Shown piece after piece: positions 29,386-43,700 of a stretch of DNA of 64,000 bases. The position numbers and the translations under genes are program-made. The first letter of the stretch is position 1, and every line of letters begins with the position of its first letter. Below the pieces are notes generated by a model. That model was not told the DNA's origin, searched no databases, and saw only the letters and a list, made by a program, of their open reading frames with translations. Source of the stretch: Plazaster borealis (Eukaryota > Echinodermata > Asteroidea > Forcipulatida > Labidiasteridae). The DNA lies in assembly GCA_021014325.1 (NCBI GenBank), contig CM037474.1:23182488-23246487 (forward strand), written 5' to 3'.

Positions 29386-30982
29386 TTGGGAACATTACTA
29401 AAGGGGGAAACAGAGAAGTCCTTAACTTACCAGTTTGACAAATATGGATATACTGTGTTGTGTTTATCATGGTACCTGTTTTCCAGTATGTCGTGCTAGC
29501 TGGAGACAGCCTAGTCTTGGCGCAAGACCTTCTCGTTTTGATTTGCCACAATTCCCCTCCTATTACATTTTCCCCCCGCGAGAGAATGCTATCATCCACG
29601 AACCGCTCTTAAAACACGAAACGTCCGAGAGAGTCTTCTACGACTGAATCTAATGACTAGATAATGTGCCTGAAGGCTTTGCCTTCTCATTTCGCTTCAT
29701 TGTGCAAAGCTTCATAGAAACTTCTGCGTGCTAGCATTCGTTCAGCGATTGATAGTTACTGGTAGCTGAAATTAATATTTCACTTCAAATTAAACTTAAA
29801 ATTAACAGCATTCAGATTGCAAAAAAACCCAAACCAAAAAACATTCACTGTAATCTCTTTCATTTAAATTCTTATACCTGTATTCAACCGACAATCTGTA
29901 CATGAGTGTTTCTTTCTTACTTTTAGAATAAATTAAAAAATTGAAGTACATTTTATTGTAAATTTATTGACGATTTATTTTCAAACGTGAAAAGTTTGAA
30001 AGCCACTTATTTCATAATTAAACAAAAACAGTTTAATTGGAATTATTTATAAATTCAAGTAACCTTAACAGATATTTTCTGAACAAAAGTTAATTTCTTT
30101 TGTACAAGGTTGAAAATTTGCAAAAGCTCTTGCTTTTGTTGCATTTTACTGAAACAAAACAAAACAAAAACCATAAATAAAAATAAATTAAAATTACATG
30201 AACATGTCTAGTTCTGCCATTGGAGATTAAAGTATTATCGCCATTGTCAAACAATTGTATAAATACAAAAATACTGGCTTAAATAGAATTATATTTGGTA
30301 TTAAATATAGACATTTCTTTTGTTTATCATCATGACCACCAACCCAGTGTTCTCCAACTTTGAAAATTAAAGGTTGGTGCTTGGTGTGGTGAAAACTGCT
30401 AAGGGGTACGTACAATGCGAGCGCGAAGTGCAAAGCCCCTATGGCGTGGGGTCCGGGGCCCGCTCAGGGGCCCCGAGAAAATTTTTGATCCTAGATGCTC
30501 TGTGGTGCATTCTAAGGTGAGTCCTGGCCACTTTCCTCAGACTTTTTTGAGGAAATATTTTTACAGTTTTTAAGAACACAAAGTAAAATACTGGTTTTCT
30601 TAACACTTACTTGAAATAGAAACCAATTTAATTTAATTTATTGGTACCAATTTATCTTAGGCACCTACTAGAGGAAACGTATGTGTCCGGTAGCCCGACC
30701 GCATTTCTTTTTCTTACCTTGTTATTCCGTGTTACTAGTGTGCTCAAAAAAAAAGAAAAAAAAAAAAGAAGATTTTTTAAATTTTTTTTAAAAAAGCTTG
30801 GCGGCGATTATAAAAGCGTGGCGCGCGCAGAAAGCGTGGCGGTGCGCCACGTCTTTTCTATAGGTTGGAGAACACTTGTCAAAATCAACAGTCACCTTGT
30901 AAATTAATCTGCCTCAACAACAATTAAATAGATTTCATTTGCAATGAGTTTCTTCATTGCATTTTTGGTTAGTGTCTTTTGC

Positions 30983-31148
30983 AGGTCTGTAATTTCATCT
31001 TTTAGAGAGCAAGGCCATTTTCATTTTGCAAAGGGCACTTCCATTGGGAAATATTTAAGTCTATGGGAAACATTTGAAGGGGCACCAAGGCTAAGACCAG
31101 GGCAAAAGAGGCCATGGCCTCTGTGGCCTCCATATAATTCCAGGCCTG
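30983..31148. mobile_element. CAGGCCTG-bounded repeat, copy 2
   Basis: Starts GCAGGTCTGTAATTTCAT and ends ATAATTCCAGGCCTG with GAGCAAGGCCATTTTCATTT inside. It lies in the convergent PORCN/ACOX intergenic space. Confidence 0.55.
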
Positions 31149-31214
31149 CTTTTGAATCGGCAGGGTTTTCAAAAACTGCATTAAAAAAACAGTTTTTTTT
31201 ACAATAATTTTATC

Positions 31215-31576
31215 TTAAAGGAACATTACAGAATTGGTTTTTGCTAACAAAACAGTGTAAGCACTTTATATAATCCACCATATACATAAACTGACAAACT
31301 TGTAGAAGTTTGAGATCGATCAGCCATCTGGGTCACGAGAAAATAGTGAAAAACCGATTACACATTTGCATGTGTTATACCATGCATGAATAAAACGCTC
31401 ATGAGCGATAAACTCCAATCGGAAATTAGTTTTATTTATTTCTCAAATATGGCATTTCAGACAGAAATATTTCTAGGGATGTTTCCTACTATCATCATCA
31501 TTAGACCGTGTAAGTTTTATGTAAATCTGTGATCTCAAAGAAAATTTTAATTACCAGTTCTGTAACGTTCCTTTAA
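31215..31576. mobile_element. TTAAAGGAACATTACAGAA-family MITE, copy 2
   Basis: Same ends and interior as 28186-28549, with a few substitutions and a short deletion. It lies about 160 bp beyond the ACOX stop codon, so it is probably inside the ACOX 3' UTR. It contains TTTTATTTATT, which on the minus strand offers an AATAAA signal. Confidence 0.75.
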
Positions 31577-31734
31577 ATATTTTGTTTGCACTGATTGATC
31601 TCAATTGTTTGCCACAGTACAGTTGTTACACATTATTGCTGTGACTTTCCAAAAGAGATCCAAAATTATTGGCAGGAAGCTGAGAAACTCTTTGACCTTT
31701 GACCTTGTGCACCTTCTATTGCTGTTGTCACTTT

Positions 31735-31797
31735 TCACAGTTTAGACTTCTGTCCCGTCAATAGTGGCTTCAGGTACTTGCTGTAAGTCTCATGGAT
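31735..31797 (-). CDS. ACOX1: ACOX terminal exon encoding the PTS1 peroxisome signal
   Basis: A 63-nt exon with acceptor TTAAATTAG encoding [20 protein letters not shown] then TGA. The penultimate exon ends in phase 0 at GTGAGT after KNKTE, so the join gives [16 protein letters not shown], aligned with the human NKAEVHESYKHLKSL tail. Readthrough at 33301 would remove SKL and replace it with intron-encoded residues. Confidence 0.93.
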   Translation of the reverse strand: MHETYSKYLKPLLTGQKSKL

Positions 31798-34700
31798 CTA
31801 ATTTAAAAAAAAGAAAATAATACAAAAAATGTAAAATCAAAAAAATAAAGTCCTCTCCCACTCTATTCAGGTACATGTTGTTAACTTTAATCACAATTTT
31901 AAAAATGATAATAGCAGATAAATACACACTTATGTTTAAAAGTAAAAGTTCAACAAGTAAGAGTAACCTTTTCAAATTAATTTTGATGCATTAATCCATA
32001 TTTAATAATAATAATTAAAAAAACTTGTATAGGGCCTTACATCTAAACCATAAACCCCAAAGTACTTGTGATTTTTAAAAGACTAAAAGCACAAGCACTA
32101 TACAACAAGAAACACTACGTTAAACAAATATGGAATAAAGTTAAAGATACGAAAGCAAATACAGAATAAACAACAACAGCAAACATTTGTAAAAGGAACT
32201 AAGCCGCAATTTGAAAATGCAAATATAGATCAAGTAAGTTCAAATCAGGTAATGAAACTTCGATCTTGAAAAACCAAAACAAAAGGTGACATACTTTTTG
32301 TTTCAGTTATGAATAATTTATGGAGTGTAATAAGAAAGTTTAAAAAAGATAAAAGTTTCTTGCAATTGTCTAATGAGTGTTCTGTTCAAAGTAGCTTTAA
32401 ATTTCAAAATATGAACCCATTATCCAGGGCTCGATTGTGTAGGGGTGGGGGGAGGGAGATCCACAAGACCGCACAGCATGTAGCTCAACAAGTTTACAGG
32501 ACCAAAATGTTTTTCACAACACCGAATTTAAATGAGAAAAAAAAGAAAAAAACAAGAAAATACCTACACAGTTTAACATTGGAACTGTTTTAACTTAAAC
32601 AAGTACTAAGAGAAGATTTATCTCATTTGTATTATGGGTAAATATTCTTCATTTATCAGACTGAAAGTCAACATTTGAACAAAAACACAAGACTGCCGGA
32701 CTTGTCCGGTCGTGAGTTTACTGGCCCGAGGCTAAAATCACTGGCCTCGGGCCTGTGGTTCAGTGTAAATTTTCGAGCCCTGATAACTGCCCGACTAGTC
32801 ACAGTTTATAAACACTGTTCAAGACTAAGCCCATGAAGAGCTTATTGCTGCATTACAATAAACATTCATTTTTTACTGCCTTGCAAATAAATATACCCCC
32901 AACAAACTGAAAACTGTTGGAAAGAGTACATAATAATCTCCAATGTGATACATATTTGTCAATGTTTCCAGTCTCATATCACTAGTAACAGAGAGTATAA
33001 AGAAAGACAGTAACTTATTGTTCACCAACAAGTTTTCATGTTGGTAGGCATTTACAACATTTGTACATGTATATTGTACTGGAAATCATAAATTAGGCAG
33101 ATTTGGGTTAAGAAGAAACATTTTTTCAAAAGAGGACACCCTTGGCAACACACAGATACTGATAATTAATATAAACAGGAATTCACATAGAAAGAAAGAA
33201 ATAATCAAAACGAGTTAACATATAAAATACACAGCAGCAATTTTGGGGGAAAATAAGGGAACATGATGTCATCCGCCATTAGTCTGGTACCAAGACTCAC
33301 CTCTGTTTTATTCTTAGGGTCCCTTAAGGCATGTTCATACAGTCTCTCGTATGCATTACCGTCATAGCAACCAAGCACTGAATGTACGGTGAGGTCTGTA
33401 AAGTCAAATGCATCCACTAAGGGTACGGCTTCCGGCCTAAAGGAAAATTAAAGATGGAGTTGAATGCCACAACAAAATTACTTGACACTTTTATTCAATT
33501 GATAGGGGGGATGTTAGTACAAACTTTGTTTCCATTAGGCCTTCAGTAAACACTTTGCCAAGGTCAAAGTATGAGGTCATCAATGTTTTTAAAGAGAGAA
33601 TCCAAGGTCAAATTGAGTTTTTCAATATTAAATAGAGTCCCTATGAAAGTGGGAAGCAATTACTAGTCTCTAACCTCATGTTAAAATGGTATAAAATGCC
33701 ACTCTGTTTGATACCCTTCAAGTGAAATTTTTGCCAAAATCCGAAAACATTCAATGATATTTCAAATGTCTGTACATTTTGTACAGAGAATTTTGAGTTC
33801 ATGTCTGAATTTTGATGATGTTCAATCAATACAGAATTGAATTTGAAATTTTGACTTGGCACAAAAATTTATCTATGGAATGTCCAGACCACGTTGTATT
33901 TGATGTCTGATAACGTCATTTAGGATGAGTATTACCTGAGGTGGGCCAGTAGAGCTAGGTATTGACTGTGAAGCATCTCTGCTTGGTCTGATGTCACATA
34001 ACCATCCTAATATAAAGGGATGAAGTATATCACAAAGTCAACATTCATTCATTCATTCAGTAACATTTGATTCGGTAACATTTATTTCAATGCTGTCATT
34101 CATTACAATCATGTAGAAATTACACAAGTAATACATTAGAATAAGTTTTGATATATAATAAGTACACAGTGATTCAATAATAAGCAGCAAATTAATGATG
34201 ACATTTAGGTATAAGGTTAAGTGAGACGCTTTTGTTCCCTAACCTATGGACAGACAAACATAGAACCAAGACCAAGGACCATTATCATGCTACCACCATC
34301 TTAGTCATGTTCCTTGTATCCAATAACAGCAATGAATAATAACATTCAATGTACAAAAAGGAACAGACTATTTACTCCTTCCAACCTCGGTTGGTTCATA
34401 TTGATTCGAATGGGAGAAAATCAAGATGGCCGCACAATGATAAAGGTCTATTCACCTGACATCATCACCACAATAAATCTTGGCTGCAACATTTTTTAAG
34501 TCAGTATTCCCTGTGTGTTGCTGCGTAGTGAGAACGTTACTAGGCATTCTTCACTTACGCAGCTAGCGCAGAAATTTGGTGCTTGCACAGTAAGAGAATG
34601 GTGATCGTAAGCGCAGAAATCGGCGGTAAGCAGAGCCATGAAATTGGGCCCTGATCTTTACAGGCAATTTGACTCCCTAAATGGGAGACCATCAGGGTTT

Positions 34701-37700
34701 GCCCTTAACTTGTTAAATGACTAGCCGGCGGGACCAGTCAGCTCGTTATTTCACTAGTCCACCCAGTATTTTCCTCTAGTCCATATTTCATATAAAATAG
34801 GGATGCATTCCAACACTGAATTGGCCACTTGGAGTGAATTCTGACTGGTCCTCGGGTGTTTTAACTGGCACTTGGCCAGCGGACCACTGTTAAGGGAGAA
34901 CGCTGACCAAGGGCGGACGGTAGCAACATGTCATTTCAAGTGCAAGGGGTCTATAGACCAATCCATTCTTGGTCATTTGCATATGTCCTGTACCGGGTTT
35001 TCTGCTGTTAATGTGATCATAACGCTCGAGTCAACATCAATGATAGATAACGTCTTTGATAGGTTAAACAAAATGAACGCCGAGTTCAATGCATGGAATA
35101 GTGTCAACCAAGCAATGGCGGAACAAGATATTCGCTTGGATCCATCTAGTGGTTTATTTAAAACCATATTTAACGAGGGTGACCCATCTAGCACATGATG
35201 ATTTGGGGTCATCACATTATATAAAAATACATCAAAGATAAAATACTAACAATGACAAGACTTTGGCAGAAAGTACATACAAACAAAATAAAATAAATAA
35301 GTTACCAAAAATGGACAATTACATAATATGACAAATGGACGAAATTACACACACCTATCAGCCAACCACACAAATAAAAATGCGAGACACAAATTTTAAT
35401 AAAAACAAACTAAAAAAATAAAGAGTTACATCCAATAAGTTGGAGGTTAAAAATATGAAATGTTGACTTAGGCAACGGTTTACCTGCATAAAGTCACCAA
35501 TGTTCTTGTCCATAATGTAGACAGCGTAGAAACAGCTTAATGTATGAAGAATTCTCAGGACGACTGGGTCTGCCGAAAGCGTCGTAATCACATCACAGAA
35601 GGTAACTACAGTATACAACTCCACATGGGCCTGATGATATAAAGACAATTAGGATATGGAGATACAATCTAGTGACGTTGGCATGTCGTGGCCGAGTAGT
35701 TTAGTGCATCGGACTCAAGTTCTGGTTGCCAAGTCATCAGGGTTTGGGTTCGAATCCCAGTCACTTAACTACACTTAACTACAATTGCTTCTCTTCACCC
35801 AGGGGTATAAATGGGTCTGTGAGGGCAGCAATTGTTCTTGTGATTGATTTAGCTTGGTGCACTACTAATCTTATCTGAAGTTAGGACCAGAAACTGGTCC
35901 TAACTTAAGACTAGTCCTATCTCTTAGCACTGCCTAGGACTAGTCCTAAGTTAGGAAGAGTTTTGTGAAAAGTTTTGTAATGTTCGAAGCACAATGATCA
36001 CTCTTTGGAATTGCACTATATAAGAGTATATCACCATGTACATGATATACATGTACCCTCTCTGAAAAAAAAATAGAATTAGCTGTTGCAAACTGCTTAC
36101 AAACCCAAAGGTTTAATAATGGCATCAAGTTTCGACCCTAGAAGAATCTTTCTCAACAGCTAAATGACAACACAACACACCATTGTTTACAAAAAGAGTG
36201 ACTTTGTACATTCCAGGGCCTTTCTGGGCATTGGGCAAATGGGAAAATTTACATTTTGTTTCATAATTTCCACATATAATAAAGAGTTACAAAAATAACA
36301 GCTGAAAAGGTATTGTGTTCAAACCTTACCAATGTTGTGCACATCCTTTAAAGCATTAATAAATTAACAAATATCTGAAAAACACAAGGAAGGTAGTGGT
36401 AGCACCTTATTACTACTTCATCAGATGCAATGGAAGGGACAAGCAAGGTAAATGCTAAAAAACACTAAATAAATAAATAAATAAATAAATATTTGGTCAG
36501 ACTGTCACTAGAAACGGATCAAAGTCTGTACAAAATCTAAACTGAAAAAACAGCTCTGGATGTGACCAGGGCCCAATGTCATAGAGCTGCTAAAGCAGAG
36601 AATTATGCTCAGCAACTTTCTGCTAAGCAAAAATTCTGCTAAGCAGAATATCAGTCACAGGTTTTACATGTGACATGGTACTTTTGCTGGTTACCTTTTT
36701 CTGGTAAGCATAATTTTCTTATGCTTAGCTACTGTTTGTGCTTAAGCAGCTCTATGAGATTGGGCCCTGGGCGCTGCTTACCACATAATTATGCACTTTA
36801 CAGGGCGCCGTAAGTGCAGAACTCTGTGGTAAGCAGAGCCATGAAATTGGCATCTACAAAAATGAGTCTAAAGTGATTAACCACAAAAATTTACTGGATG
36901 CCTTTATTAAAAAGTAACAAATCTGTTTGCTTGTGGGTATTTTCAGTTGATTTGATTTACCTTAGCAGCATGTACAAGGTCTATTGTAGAGTTATTCCAT
37001 GCTGTGCCTTGAGTGTGCCCTTCTCCCATCAGACGAGCAACATGCTGACCAACATGGTTGACAAGCCTAAAAACAAAAAAAATAAAAAGATAGTTAGCGC
37101 CAACTTCTCCAAATCCTCCTTTCCAAGGGAGGCCTGAGTTTGATGGATTCAGTACGCAGAGCCAAACCAACCATGCTTGACACGTGGCAATCAGGTATAC
37201 ATGTATTGACCCAACTCACCAGAGCCCGATTTCATAGAGCTGCTTAAGCAGAAAATATTGCTTAATATTTTTCTGCTAAGCACAACTAAGCAGGATACCA
37301 GTTACCTTTTGTACATGTAAAATGGTATTTTAGCTGGTAACCTTGTTCTGGTAAGCATAATTTTGTTGTGCTTAGCAACTTTTTATGCTTAAGCAACTCT
37401 ATGAAATTGGGCCCAGGTCCCAATTTCATAAAGCATGTAAGCATAAAAACTTGCTAAGCACAGAAATATATTGCTTAGCAGAAATAGGTTACCAGCCAAA
37501 ATACCATACAGTTTACATTGCTGCGACTGGTACCCCACTTAATTATTGCAAACCTATTTGCTAAGAAGAATTATCTGCTTAACAGCTTTATGAAATTGGG
37601 CCCTGGGTCTAGCCCTACTCTACTTACTGCAGAATTCTGGGCATACAGCTCCAAGAAGTATGTGCTTTACAGGGCACCGTAAGTGCAGAATTCCACGGTA

Positions 37701-40700
37701 AGTAGAGCCATGAAACTGGCTGACGGTATCACACGATAAATCTTGCTTGTGCTATTTTGGGATTCAGATTCCCCTTGTGTCAATATGCAGTGCGTTATTA
37801 TTAAGCAATGTGCTTGCAGTTGGACGCAACATATCTTTTATGATGCATTTGGACTCCCAAAATAATAATAATAATAATAATAACAATAATAATTCATCAC
37901 ATTAATAGTGCGCCTTCTCTATCCATGGATGTTCAAAGGTGCAAATCACAAATAAAAATTCTATTAAAAAGTACATCAAAATACAAACAATAAAAATTAC
38001 ATCAAATACATAAAAATTATTACAGCCTAAAAATATAAAAAAAAGTACCAACATACAGATGCAGCATAAAATTACACAAATAGTTTGGCAGACAATGAGC
38101 AGGTGACCTCAATGCACGGGATAAATATACAACAATCTTATCATTATCTGATCCCAAAGGATTTAGTGCAGAAAAAAGTGTTAAATTACACAATAGAAAT
38201 TCGTAAAATTATGAAAAGCAAAACATTCAATGACGAATATATAGGAATATGAAAACAATCATCACAAATGAAATAATTACTATGATCAAATGATACCATA
38301 TTCACGGAATTAACTAAATACAGAATCTACAGCAAATGCAAGTACATGTATAGAAATTAAATGAATAAGTGAACTGCTCTTTGAGGATATGTATAAATAA
38401 AAAGCACACTATCCAAAATAATAACAAAATACAAGCAGTTGAATAAAACAATAATATCGACCAAATGCACCTGGCATCATCATTCATGATAAATCTTGGT
38501 TGCACTATTTTGGGAGCCATTGGATTAACAGTGTGTAACTGTGCATTGTGTTTTTTTAGGCAACATGCGCATGGTGATACGCATGTGGCGATTCCCAAAA
38601 TGGCAGACCATGGGCGAACAAAAAGCTGCATGTTACGTCAGTGCAAGTGGGTTTATAGAAATTTTTGAACCCGCCAGCCAAAGAAACAAAAATTACTTTT
38701 TGATTTACCTCTGTGCCCGATGCTGGAATGCTCTGATGAGTAAACTGGTATTCCTCACATCACTCTCTGCACATGCTGACCACGACTCTCCACTGATATC
38801 CGCAGTCAAGTACGCCACAGACTCAGCGAGGGCTTTACCTTTCTGCGCCGAGTAGGCGCTCTTCAGCAGGTACCTACAAAAGATCAGAAATAAACTGTCT
38901 CAGTTTTTTGTTAATTTATCTGCTTTCAGATGAAGATCTTTATCCATTGCTGAACATGTACATCACTTGAGGAAAATTTGAGAGAATTGTTCCAGTGAAA
39001 ACCCACGCAGTCAGGTAGGGACTGAAAATCCAATCCACCTAGTGCCCCCGGCATGATTCGAATCGGGGTCCTAGAGGTGGAAGGCGAGGAAAGATACCAC
39101 TACACCAACCCGATGTGTTGTGCATAATGCGTAGTAGTGCGCAATCCTTTAAAATGAAAATACACGCCAAGCATGCCCAATTTCTTTACAGATACCACAG
39201 TACACAATTCAGAGACATGGAATTGTGTGCGTTGCTTGGCGTGTATTTTCATTTGTAGGCATTGCGCACTACGCATTACGCACAACGCATGACGGACTAT
39301 TGGATTTCCGGTCAAAGGTGTAAGCTTAGGGCTTCAACACACCTTGCAACCTGTAACATCATGACAGTGTTCTCGCCCTCATACGTACAGCCAGCCGCAG
39401 TTCGTGAGTAGGTGTAGGGAATACCTGAGCTTAGTAGGTAGCCGTGCCCTCCACACGCCAATCGCACACTTTCAATGAAGTTAACAGCTGTACCTGTGGT
39501 GAATGACTTCAAGCCGCAACAGAGTGCATGCAGCTACAGCAGTAAAAGAAGAAGAAAATGTGTTATCCCAACTGAACTTGACAGCCCTTCTCTGATTTTG
39601 CCTGAGTTTTTGATGTATTCAATACTTCCTAACAAACAAACTATAATCATGGGCGTATGGAGGGCCTATTGGTTAAGGGGGGCAGAGGGGGTGATTTTCC
39701 CAATGAAAATGCCCTTTGCAAAATGAAAAAGCTTTGTCCTCTCAAAGAGACAACTCCAGGCCTGAATTACTTGCAAATCGATGATGTACTTTACAGGAAT
39801 ATGAAAACTTGTTGGATCTCACCTCTGGTAAACTGCTGAAGTCCTCACTAGAAATATCCGCCTGTACTTTATTAAAAACCTCCTGAAGGCGTTTACCTAC
39901 AGCGTTGAAGGCGTAGGCCGTTGCCAACCCTGGTAATAGCTTCTCCTGCTGGGTCTGGTAGTCAAGAATTGACACCTCTGGTCCCCTGAACAAACAACAA
40001 CACAATTATTGAATGTAACAATTAGCCTTTTTGTGATATGGTGGACACTATAGGAGTGCATTGTTTGTTTTTATTATTTTTTTATATTTGTTGTCATACA
40101 TTTCTGGTAATGAAAGAACACAAATCCTGGCAACTATCTTTTTGTTGTGGACTTTCTCAAAATTACGGCTTCTGCCTATGCTCCGGCTTGGGGCTCCGTC
40201 GGTAACTTTGAAAACGTACACTTTCAGTACAGAACTTCACACAGGGGGACGGTGCCTAAGCTGGAGCCAGAGCCTACGCCATCATTACCAAAAAGGCCTG
40301 GAATATTATTATTACAGTTGACTCTCGTAATAACAAGGTCGCTGGGACTGGCCAATTTACCTCTTTATAACAGGAACGTTGTTATAAGAGGACAGCAAAA
40401 CAAAGAAACACAAAGTAGAATGAGATTCAGGACTCCAAAATGTACTCTTTATAAGCAGAACCTCTTTATAACAGGAACGTTGTTATAAGAGGACAGCAAA
40501 ACAAAGAATTACAAAGTAGAATGAGATTCAGGACTCCAAAATGTACTCTTTATAAGCAGAACCTCTTTATAACAGGAACGTTGTTATAAGAGGACAGCAA
40601 AACAAAGAAACACAAAGTAGAATGAGATTCAGGACTCCAAAATGTACTCTTTATAAGCAGAACCTCTTTATAACAGGAACGTTGTTATAAGAGCACAGCA

Positions 40701-43700
40701 AAACAAAGAAACACAAAGTAGAATGAGATTCAGGACTCCAAAATGTACTCTTTATAAGCAGAACCTCTTTATAACAGGAACGTTGTTATAAGAGGACAGC
40801 AAAACAAAGAATTACAAAGTAGAATGAGATTCAGGACTCCAAAATGTACTCTTTATAAGCAGAACCTCTTTATAACAAGGCTCTTTATAACGAGAGCCGA
40901 CTGTATGATTATTATTATTTCTGGTTGATTAAAACAATGCATGTGTAGCCCGGGGATAAATTGCTACAAAGTTTACAAGTTAAAAATAATGAAATGTACA
41001 CAGAATTACTTAAAATAAACAGTCATTGACTTACACACGAAACGAAAAGACAACAAGATAAAAATTACATAGCACACATTTAGAAAGACAAAATTATGTT
41101 AAGGTTATCTGGCTATTTTGGTATCTGTTTGTTTTGCACTTAATTTCGGAAAAGATTGTTGCTGTTTCTTAATTGATATTGCACACTACAACCTCTTGGC
41201 TTGGGTAGCCACTGACGGAACATGGTGGAGTTGGAATCTCTTTCGGATTATTTTTTTAGACGGTTTCCTACTTACCCTTGGTCCATTGGTCCCTGTTTCC
41301 TGATAGCACTGTACCGGATACCAGTCACAAGGGCACGTGCTAACGACTGCCAGGACTCCTGTACAATCTTGAGTCTAACCACCATCATAGTACTGTACAG
41401 CACCTTGGGGTTGCCCTGCTTGGTATAGACACCGTCTGACGACACCTTGAGAAAATGATGATTCAAATATAAAGCACTGTACGTGAGAGGTAACTACGAT
41501 CTGTATAAACCTAGCTCCTTCTAAATTCTTGTGTCTCACCTGGAAATACTTCATGAACATGTCTGTCCTTGGAATACGGACATTTCTGAGACCAAGGTAG
41601 CCATTGTCTACTCCGCCATAGTTCCATTTATCTCCAATTACTCCTACTGATCTACCTGAGAAGAATTAAACAAACACAGTTTAACAAACACAATGTCAAT
41701 TTGTATTGACTCCTTGCAACAACGTCACACATAGCTACTGTCTGCCACCCTCGCCATTTTGGGAGTCAATTTGCACATACAAATTATGTTAAGTGTGTAA
41801 ACACTGCATTGCCAAACGTGCTCACTAAACGGTATAACACATGGAGACAATGACTCCCCAAAATGGCGCAACCAAGATTATTGTGATGATGAAGTCAGGT
41901 GAATTGGGTCAATATGGGTTAAAGTATTTATTATTTTTGTTGCCCGAGACCTTGAGAGCTCTGAACCAGAAACAACTATCTGCAGTAATTCACTGATCAA
42001 AATTTTGCAGGGCCCGATTTCACAGAGCAGCTTTTAAAAAAACACAAAAATAAGCTAGGCGAAAAATAATTGTGCCTGCTGGCCCTCTACCAACTAAGCT
42101 ATCTTGCCGTATGTTGGTGGTCTCCCCATTTTGTCAGTATCTTTGTTCAGGGGTGCCAGTCAGAAGACATTCAACATGTAACTGCCGTACAGCCAGGGAT
42201 CACACCCAAGTTTACGATACAACCTGGAAAGCAGCAGCAGAGGGATCACCTTAAGGGGATGTGACTTTTTAATTTCAAATATCAAGTTATAAACCACAAG
42301 GGAAACTAACCAGGTAACATTTAAAAAATAATTTGTGTAAACAATATATGTTATGTACGGTACAACCTAGAGTCATTCATGGGAATGTATGGATGAAAAA
42401 TTGAGGTTACCTGGCAGAACACTGTGATCTTTAAGACTCCTGAGTTGTACCATGAAGGCATGTGGACCGTAACTCTTGCCTCCGATAATCAGCTGAGCCA
42501 GCACCACAGCATGAGTTGACGTTTTGCCCACTGAAAACATAACAAAAATCATTCTTCTATAATCCCGTACGACAACATTTTCATGACATAAAGTTTGTTT
42601 TTACCCTTCCACTGATGTGTATTAAAGGCATCGTACAAATTTGGTAATTGTCAAAGACCAGTGTTCTCATTTGGTGTATCCCAACATATGCATAAAATAA
42701 CAAGCCTGTGAAAATTTGGGCTCAATTGGTCATCGAAGTTGCAAGAAAATGATGAAAGAAAAAACACCCTTGTTGTACAAATTTGTGAGCTTTCAGATAG
42801 GAATAAAAACTTCCTGCAAGAAGTTTTTATTGTTTTAGTGAGAAATTACCTCTTTCTCAAATACTACGTTACTTCAGAGGGAGTCGTTTCTCACAATGTT
42901 TTATACTATCAACAGCTCTCTGTTGCTCATTACCAAGTAAGTTTTTATGCTAATATATATTTTGAGTCATTACCAAATGTGTACGATGCCTGTATAAGCA
43001 CTGTATACTCTGTATTTTCCCGAGTTCTGTGAACAAAAATCCACAGGCAAATCATTAAGAAGGATAATTAAGAAGGGTCTATTAACGTACATGCTCCAGG
43101 CCACCATTTCATCGATGTCAGGGTGGGTGTGGTAATAATAAACTCCTGCGATGATGGGTCGTATGTCGCTGTGGTTTCAAGGCCTGGAATGTAGGTACCT
43201 GACAAGATAGAACAGGGTCAACAATACAAATGTATTATTAATACATACAGCTATGAGGAACATTCATATCAAACAAAATTTGAAATGTATTTGCAAATAG
43301 TGCTTTATTATACATTGGTCTGAGGCAAAAAAGAAGAAGAAGGTAAATAGGAAAGACAATTTATCAAATATCCTTTGTAAGTTCAATTCATGTAAAGTTG
43401 TTACATCACCAAGAACATTTTAATATTAATCACCAAGATCCACTTACAAGGATTCTTGCTGTCTATGAGACAAATATCATTTTGGATTTGGGAAACCAAC
43501 ACCCAAACTGTTGGACTCTGATTACAATGAAATGCCTGAACCAATACAGTATTCTCCCTTAACAGTGGCCCACTGGCCAAAATACTAGTTAAAACACCAG
43601 AGGACCAGTCAAAATTCTCTCCAAGTGGTCCGACTGGCTAGTTCAATTATGAAAAGAATCCCTATTAATATGAAAAATGAAATTTTATGCATCAGTTTGA

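Noticed and set aside
34872..35198. 108-codon plus-strand frame in an ACOX intron
   Set aside because: No recognisable family, antisense within an intron, and its left part overlaps a repeat remnant. Not supportable as a gene.
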